Assembly (NCBI RefSeq): GCF_900240975.1 | Contig: NZ_LT968775.1 | Location: forward strand, 1,488,001 to 1,552,000 | DNA length: 64,000 nucleotides | Reading direction: 5' to 3' | Source: Mycobacterium sp. 4858 | GTDB lineage: Bacteria; Actinomycetota; Actinomycetes; Mycobacteriales; Mycobacteriaceae | Shown: positions 58,723 through 64,000 of the stretch, piece by piece | Position numbering within the stretch: the stretch's first letter is position 1 | Layout: each line of letters begins with the position of its first letter | Position numbers and translations under genes: made by a program | Notes under the pieces: generated by a model | Seen by the model: the letters and a program-made list of their open reading frames with translations, nothing else | What the model was told of the DNA's origin: nothing | The model's database searches: none

Positions 58723-61702
58723 GGTCGCGCCCGCTCAGCTCGGACCGCACGCTCGGGGTCAGCTTCCGGAAGAAGTTGCCCTCGGCGTCGAAGTACCAGA
58801 CCTGGCGGCCCGGCTTGGGAATTCCGGCCGCGCGCAGGGCGCTGACGGTCGGACGATAGGTCGCGCTCAACGTCATCTCCGGACACACCTGGACGATGTC
58901 GGGGCCGACGCCGATGGGGATCTTCGCCACGGCGTCGGTCAGGTCGGCCGCGGTGATGCTGGCCCCCGGCAGCAGCGTGACCGCCGAGACCGCGACCTGG
59001 CGGTCGCCCACGGGCACGTTGTAGGTCACCGCGAGATCGACACCGGTGACGCAGCCGAGCACGTTGTTCACCGGCTCGTCGAAGACGAGACCGCGCGCGG
59101 TGTGGACCACCGAGCCGCGCCGGCCCGCCAGCCAATAGTCGCCGTCGTCGTCGCGGTAGAACAGGTACTCGGTCGAGATCCAGGTGTCGCCGGCGGCGAA
59201 GACGCCCCGTTTGACCGACGCGGTCGGGTCGATCGGACCGTTGGACGCGGCGAGCAGCACCCCGACTTGTTTCGGCTCGGCGATCTGGACGAAGCCGCGG
59301 TCGTTCTCCAGGATCAGGTCGTGTTCGACGTCGTAGGCGGCCAGCTCGATGCGCCCGGCGCCCGGCAGCGGGCGGCCCTTGCTGCCGACCTTGGCGCCGG
59401 ACACGTTGGCCAGCACCGCCTGTCCGTCGGTGGTGGCGAAGAACTCGACGACGTGGGCGGGCGCGAAGGCGTCGACGACGCGGCCCCACAGCCCGGTCGG
59501 CATGCCCGAACCGATGAACAGCCGCACCGGGTGGTTGCCGTGCAGCACGAAGGCGGGATCGTCGACGATCTCGCGGAGCATGGCCCAGGTGTAGGACACC
59601 ACCGTGACGCCGTACTGGCGCACCTCTTGGACGAACCGGTCGCGGTCCAGGCCGCGGGACAGCGCGATGCGGGTGCCGCCGACGACCGCGCCGCCCAGGC
59701 TCACCAGCAGCGCCGACTCGTGGTGCAGCGGGGTGAGGCAGTAGACGGTGTCCCGGCGGTCCAGGGCGGCCGTCGAGGCGGTGCCGAAGGCCGACACCGC
59801 CCAGCGGTAGTTGGTGATCTGCTTGGCCACCAGTTCGCCGCCGGCCGCGCTGAACGCGATGAACGCCAGGTCGCGGGCCAGTCCCGGGTTGGGCCGGTAC
59901 CAGCCGGGCAGCTCGACGGCGTCCGGGTCGATCTGTTCCATGTCGATGACGTCGCTGTCGTCGGGCAGGTGCAGATCCCGCGCCTCGCCGCCGCCCAGCA
60001 CCAGCACCTGCCGCAACCCCTGGCGGTCCGACGCCAGCACCGCCTCCAGGTTGGTGGGGTCGGTCAGCAGTTCGGTCACTCCCCCGAGCCGGACCGACGC
60101 GGCCAGGTCGGTGTCCGGTCGCATCACCACGGCGACGGCACCGAGCCGGGACAGCGCGGCGATCGCGACCAGCGCGCTGGGCCGCGTCTCCATCAGGACA
60201 CCGACCCTGTCGCCCTGGCGCACCCCGACCTCGATCAGGCCGCGGACGACGTTGTTGATGCGCCGGTTGACGGCCTCGTAGGTGTGCACGCGCCCGTCGA
60301 AGAGCAGGAATTCGCCCTGCGGGGCGTCGTGCGCCTGCTCGTCGATGATGCGGCCCAACGAGATGCGCGTGTGGTCGTTGATCTGCCCCAGCCGGACCAG
60401 GCGCGGCAGCGTGCGGGCCGTTTCGACGGCCAGGGTGCGCATCGACTTGTTGGCCGCGACCACCGTGTTGGCGGCACCGCGCACCACGCCCAGCGCCGCC
60501 TCGGAAACCTCGCCGATGCCGTGTGCCAGACGGGAACTCAACGCGACACCGCTGTCAGTGTGCTTCTCGGGCTGGTCGGCCATCAGGTCGATGCCGTCCG
60601 GTTTGTCGCCGCCGGTGGACAGCCACTTCACCCATTCGGCGACGGTCGGCCAGCTCTGCTGCGCGGCCTTGGATCCGACGACCAAACCGAAATGGCCTGT
60701 GCGGATGCGCTTTTCGTAGACCTCGGCATCCGGCGCCGCGCGTCTGATGCCGCGCACCGACGCCGGCTGCCCGATGTCGTCCACCTCGCCGACGAAGGCC
60801 AGCACCGGGCAGGTGATATCGGTGAGCGTGACCATCTGCCCGTTGACGGCGAAGCCGCCCGTCATCATGCGGTTGTGGGCGATGAACTGCTTGAGCAGTT
60901 CGGAGATCGCCGGGCCCGACCAGGCGATCCAGCCCTCGCGTTCAAGGAACCTGCGCTGCTGTTCGCGCGGCAGCAGCGCCTCGCGGTCGTGCAGCTGGCG
61001 GACGAAGTCGACGCGCGCCTTGGCGGTCTTGAGCGGATCGAGCATTTGAAAGCCGGTGCGCGCCATCCAGCTCGGGATGGCCAGCCGGCTGAAGACGTGG
61101 TCGGCCATGAAGTTGGCGGCCGGCGCGGCGAAGTTGGGCGGGATGCCCATCGGCAAGGCGGCCAGGGTGTCCACCGGCGAGCCGAAGGTGACGATGCTGG
61201 CCAGGCTCTTCGACCGCCGGTAGGCGGCGACCTGGTAGCACCACATGCCGCCCTGCGAGTAACCGACCAGATGGATGTCGCGGCCGGTGACGCCCTTGAC
61301 GGTGTCGATGGCCTGGCTGAGCGCGACGATGTGATCGGCCAGGGTGCGGCGCATGCCGCCTTCCACCTTGTCCGGTTCGCCGAAGTCGATGACCCAGGGG
61401 TCCAGCCCGTTGGCGTGCAGGATGCCGACGGCGCCGTCCTCGCGGGTGACGTCCCACATGTCCGCCGACATCATCATCGGGTGCACCATCAGCACCGGCG
61501 GGCCCACCGGCGGCTTGTCCGGCCGGTTGTCGGGCGGGAAATAACGCCGCAGCTTGTACATCGTCACGCTCTCGACGATCTGCGATGGCGACGGGACGCT
61601 ACCCGTCTCCAAGCCCCCCAGCCGGACGACTTCCAGCCCGTTCTGCGCCGTAGCTATCAGGCGCTCCACCGGTCGCGTGACGATCGACAAGTTGAGATCC
61701 AC
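58715..61702 (-). CDS. Lipase/PhaC-like hydrolase fused to acyl-CoA synthetase-like domain (Rv1683 type)
   Basis: 995 residues. The first part is an alpha/beta hydrolase of the PhaC/lipase kind: PPVLMVHPMMMSADMW, nucleophile Ser in LVGYSQGGMW (about 149), and later G-H-F-G-L. The second part (from about 440) is an ANL-superfamily acyl-CoA synthetase-like domain (DGRVHTYEAVNRRINNVVRG; RQGDRVGVLMETRPSALVAI; YWLAGRRGSVVHTARG). The phosphate-binding loop is degenerate: FIAFSAAGGELVAKQ replaces TSGTTG-x-PK. M. tuberculosis Rv1683 is described as essential and linked to lipid storage. I chose GTG 61702 with aggggag upstream; the frame extends to ATG 61738. Confidence 0.9.
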   Translation of the reverse strand: MDLNLSIVTRPVERLIATAQNGLEVVRLGGLETGSVPSPSQIVESVTMYKLRRYFPPDNRPDKPPVGPPVLMVHPMMMSADMWDVTREDGAVGILHANGLDPWVIDFGEPDKVEGGMRRTLADHIVALSQAIDTVKGVTGRDIHLVGYSQGGMWCYQVAAYRRSKSLASIVTFGSPVDTLAALPMGIPPNFAAPAANFMADHVFSRLAIPSWMARTGFQMLDPLKTAKARVDFVRQLHDREALLPREQQRRFLEREGWIAWSGPAISELLKQFIAHNRMMTGGFAVNGQMVTLTDITCPVLAFVGEVDDIGQPASVRGIRRAAPDAEVYEKRIRTGHFGLVVGSKAAQQSWPTVAEWVKWLSTGGDKPDGIDLMADQPEKHTDSGVALSSRLAHGIGEVSEAALGVVRGAANTVVAANKSMRTLAVETARTLPRLVRLGQINDHTRISLGRIIDEQAHDAPQGEFLLFDGRVHTYEAVNRRINNVVRGLIEVGVRQGDRVGVLMETRPSALVAIAALSRLGAVAVVMRPDTDLAASVRLGGVTELLTDPTNLEAVLASDRQGLRQVLVLGGGEARDLHLPDDSDVIDMEQIDPDAVELPGWYRPNPGLARDLAFIAFSAAGGELVAKQITNYRWAVSAFGTASTAALDRRDTVYCLTPLHHESALLVSLGGAVVGGTRIALSRGLDRDRFVQEVRQYGVTVVSYTWAMLREIVDDPAFVLHGNHPVRLFIGSGMPTGLWGRVVDAFAPAHVVEFFATTDGQAVLANVSGAKVGSKGRPLPGAGRIELAAYDVEHDLILENDRGFVQIAEPKQVGVLLAASNGPIDPTASVKRGVFAAGDTWISTEYLFYRDDDGDYWLAGRRGSVVHTARGLVFDEPVNNVLGCVTGVDLAVTYNVPVGDRQVAVSAVTLLPGASITAADLTDAVAKIPIGVGPDIVQVCPEMTLSATYRPTVSALRAAGIPKPGRQVWYFDAEGNFFRKLTPSVRSELSGRDHD

Positions 61703-61801
61703 GGCCGCTCCCCTATGTCTTGACAGCTCCGACATCATGGCACACCAGCGGGGTCGGTGGGCCTGGCCAGGTGATTTGCTCGCGGGTGGTCAACCGTGCG
61801 G

Positions 61802-62047
61802 CTAGTGACACCGGGCGAATCGGTTTTCGCAATACATGCCGACGGCGTTCGAGCCCATCGACGGACCGTCTTCGTCGGCCGGATCGGGAGCCAGGGCCGG
61901 AGTCGACGTGATGAGTTGATTGATGATGCCCGGCCCCGGTGGCAGCGCAGGGTCGGAATCCGCATGCGCTATGCCGGCGCCGCCCGTGAGCGCCATGCCG
62001 GCCGCCGCTGCGGCGAGCAGTCCGCGAACGCGCGCCCGGCTACTCAT
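61802..62047 (-). CDS. Small secreted protein
   Basis: 81 residues: signal peptide (RGLLAAAAAGMALTGGAGIA) ending AHA before DSDP, then a Pro-rich mature part of about 50 residues with two cysteines at the end (YCENRFARC), which could form a disulfide loop. No family is recognised. Start at Met 62047; the longer reading to 62089 would bury the signal peptide. Confidence 0.65.
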   Translation of the reverse strand: MSSRARVRGLLAAAAAGMALTGGAGIAHADSDPALPPGPGIINQLITSTPALAPDPADEDGPSMGSNAVGMYCENRFARCH

Positions 62048-62233
62048 CGTCTTCCCCACTGTCGCTCCCGGAAGGGTTGGCCAGGGCAACGATTCTACCG
62101 CTCCGGCAAACGAATTGAGTACCTGATTTCCGGCCCCACAGACCAGCCCCGCATCCCATAACGGTTACGAACGCACAACGACTTTGACGAGTCGTGCAGC
62201 AAATTTCGCGTCGGCGATCGGGCGGTACGTACG

Positions 62234-62944
62234 GTGTCGCACGTGTGGCCGGTATCCGTGGTCGTCCGTCGCGGTGCGATCGTCGCGTTGTGCGTCGCCT
62301 TGTCGGTGATCTCGGCGCCCCCGGCGGCCGCCGATCTGGACGCCGAGAACGCCGCGGCCACCGCGGGACCCTCCGACGAGGGGCGGGTGCCGTCGTCCGA
62401 TCCGGTGACCTACACGACGCCCGAGGGCTGGGATTTGACCCTGGGCGCCAAGGACGAGTCGCAAGTTCCCATAGCGCCGCTGACGACGGCGCTCTCGTCT
62501 CGCGAATATCTCGCCCGCGGAACGTTCTTCGGTTCGCTGGAAGGGCTCGAACAGCCTCGCGGCGTCCTCGAGGTGGGTTACGAGATCGGCTGCGGAATCG
62601 ACATGAGCACATCCAACGGCGTCACCCTCGGGGGCAACGCCGGCGTGACCCCCGGCTTGGGCTTGGCGGGCGTGTTTACCGGTGCGCCGACGCCGGTGCC
62701 GTTGGTCACCACCCCGATGAACGGCTTGATCACCGTGGGCCTCAAGCCCGGTGTCGTAGTCGAAGTACCGGTGGCCAAGAAGGAGTTCACTGGCCCGAAT
62801 CCGCGGGTCATCGTCACCGGATTCCACGTCAAGATCGATGGGTGCGTGGGTCAGTCGTTCATCCGGTCCTACGCAACGCTGACCCAAGTGACCGACGAAT
62901 CCGACGTGGTGCTGTCCTACGTCGGCGTCACCAAAACCGTGTGA
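62234..62944 (+). CDS. MspA-family porin
   Basis: 236 residues. A signal peptide ending AAA-DLDAEN is followed by the MspA fold sequence: TTPEGWDLTLGAKDESQ, SREYLARGTFFGSLEG, GVLEVGYEIGCGIDM and GFHVKIDGCVGQSFIRSYA. MspA forms an octameric outer-membrane channel in M. smegmatis. The extra cysteines C119 and C199 (not in MspA) could make a disulfide. GTG start. Monocistronic, converging on the HNH gene directly after its stop. Confidence 0.88.
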   Translation: MSHVWPVSVVVRRGAIVALCVALSVISAPPAAADLDAENAAATAGPSDEGRVPSSDPVTYTTPEGWDLTLGAKDESQVPIAPLTTALSSREYLARGTFFGSLEGLEQPRGVLEVGYEIGCGIDMSTSNGVTLGGNAGVTPGLGLAGVFTGAPTPVPLVTTPMNGLITVGLKPGVVVEVPVAKKEFTGPNPRVIVTGFHVKIDGCVGQSFIRSYATLTQVTDESDVVLSYVGVTKTV

Positions 62945-64000
62945 TCAGAAGGGCGGGGGTTCGTCGTCGGCGGGTGGCGCCGGGCCGGTCTGGGCGGTTT
63001 GATTCGCCAGGCGGGTTCGGCGGTTGTGGTGGCGTTCGGTGGCGACGCGCTGGGCCCGGTTCTGCGCACGAGTCCTGTTACGCAGCGGCATCATCGCGGT
63101 GCGCTCGCCGCAGCGCTCGGCGCCGGCGGCGGGGGCCGGCAGGTCGCCGGTGGGCGCGCACAGGCTGGGAAACAGCAGCGCGCTGCCCGGGGCGGTGACG
63201 TAGGTGTGTCCGTCGGGCAGCCGCCAGATGAGGGTGCCGTCGGGCAACTGCTCGTCGCGCCAGCCCCAAAACGTTTTGAGCAAATGATGTTGGCGGCAAA
63301 GGGCTTTCAGGTTCGACGCGTGAGTGGGCCCGCCGTCGTTGTACGGGATCGTATGGTCGATGTCGCAGTCGACGGCCGGCCGGTCGCACCCCGGCGCCCG
63401 GCACGTCAGGTCCCGGCAGCGGACGAAGTCCGCCAGCCGGGTCGAGGGGGTATAGCGCGGTTCGGCCTGCGTCGGGACGCTCACCGGCACCAGCCTCGCC
63501 GAGCCGGCAAGCTCGGCGACCACCTCGGCCGGCACTAGGCCCTCGACGCCGGGCAACACCCCCGGCGCCGCGCCGCGTCCGGCGACCGTGGCCGCCTCGG
63601 CCACCACATGGATCACCACCGCGCTCGGATTTCGCCCACTACCGGCACACTCCGGCGTCCCACACTGACAGCCCAACCGGTCCGCACCGGCGGCCAGCGC
63701 GCCCAGCGCATCGGCCCGCCGCTGTCGAGGGGTGCGTGGGTCGGCGCCACACACGCTGCGCGCCATTTCCCCGAGGCGTCGATCCAGCGCATGTCCGTCG
63801 GCGCCGAACAGGCTGCCGGTCACCCACGCCGTCCCCGACTCGTTGTCTTGCACATCCACAAACCGATCGGCGACCGCCTCCTTGGCCCGGCGCACCGCGT
63901 CGGCGTCCACCAGCACCACCACTCGATCCACGGCCGCGCTCAGCCCGCGTCGGGTCAACGACGGGCGCCGCGACACCAACGCCGCCAGTCGCGCGTCCAC
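62945..64000 (-). CDS. DUF222/HNH endonuclease (13E12 repeat family), 5' end outside window
   Basis: 351 residues visible; the N-terminal part continues past the right edge. An alpha-helical DUF222 region (AVADRFVDVQDNESGTAWVT; HALDRRLGEMARSVCGADPR) precedes an HNH nuclease domain: C-R-APGCDRPAVDCDIDHT, NDGGPTHASNLKALC and the QHHLLKT histidines. It has a basic C-terminal tail. These genes are abundant, repeated elements (REP13E12 in M. tuberculosis) often serving as phage integration sites. The biological role is unknown. Confidence 0.88.
   Translation of the reverse strand: MDARLAALVSRRPSLTRRGLSAAVDRVVVLVDADAVRRAKEAVADRFVDVQDNESGTAWVTGSLFGADGHALDRRLGEMARSVCGADPRTPRQRRADALGALAAGADRLGCQCGTPECAGSGRNPSAVVIHVVAEAATVAGRGAAPGVLPGVEGLVPAEVVAELAGSARLVPVSVPTQAEPRYTPSTRLADFVRCRDLTCRAPGCDRPAVDCDIDHTIPYNDGGPTHASNLKALCRQHHLLKTFWGWRDEQLPDGTLIWRLPDGHTYVTAPGSALLFPSLCAPTGDLPAPAAGAERCGERTAMMPLRNRTRAQNRAQRVATERHHNRRTRLANQTAQTGPAPPADDEPPPF

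Overview
The window is GC-rich chromosomal DNA of a nontuberculous Mycobacterium, most likely a member of the M. avium complex. The evidence is the recognisable gene order known in M. tuberculosis from the Rv1683-Rv1713 block through Rv1731 (here in the opposite orientation), lipoproteins and DUF families typical of the genus, an MspA-type porin, a 13E12/DUF222 HNH gene, and a lipopeptide-type NRPS with MbtH next to a GAP-family membrane protein.

Layout. (1) 1-8675, minus strand: an MbtH-like gene and the first 2,800 residues of a giant nonribosomal peptide synthetase that runs off the left edge. Its order is C-A-PCP-E-C-A(N-methyltransferase inserted). (2) 9745-12185: GAP-family membrane protein and gabD2. 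(3) 12255-16695: three near-identical sensor-domain (PknH_C-like) lipoproteins in alternating orientation, interleaved with small membrane and secreted proteins. (4) 16900-24266: PEP-mutase-family enzyme, cutinase, DUF2510, dehalogenase-like hydrolase, DUF4189, small zinc-ribbon genes, hot-dog thioesterase and a NarK-type transporter. (5) 24267-29500: an AT-richer accessory island ending at tRNA-Pro(GGG). It carries an 834-residue protein with MACPF/perforin-like features, a co-directional four-helix membrane protein, an acidic proline-rich small protein and a decayed tyrosine integrase. (6) 29720-31547: two further PknH_C-like membrane-anchored proteins.

(7) 31715-36995, minus strand: a tightly overlapping parA-scpA-scpB-rluB-cmk-der operon for chromosome organisation and ribosome or nucleotide housekeeping. 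(8) 37226-49618: an O-methyltransferase, then a long minus-strand run containing xerD, a Nudix hydrolase, pyrG, mctB, steA, recN, ppnK, tlyA, a small gene, a HAD phosphatase, a TPR protein and a DUF732 protein. (9) 49706-52087: an XRE regulator, a divergent luciferase-like oxidoreductase and a thioesterase. They sit between the DUF732 gene and tyrS, which are adjacent in M. tuberculosis, and are flanked by duplicated tyrS/DUF732 junction sequence. (10) 52107-62047: tyrS, a bile-acid-symporter-family gene, mpg, an ammonium transporter, an ABC exporter with its TetR regulator and a tandem palindromic operator, a Trm112-like protein, and the Rv1683-type lipase/acyl-CoA-synthetase fusion. (11) 62234-64000: MspA-family porin and a partial HNH/DUF222 gene.

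The most interesting signals are the MACPF-like gene in the tRNA-linked island, the NRPS whose first two modules predict an acyl-D-Phe-N-methyl-amino-acid start (as in the M. avium subsp. paratuberculosis lipopeptide), and the duplicated junctions and operators listed in the findings.
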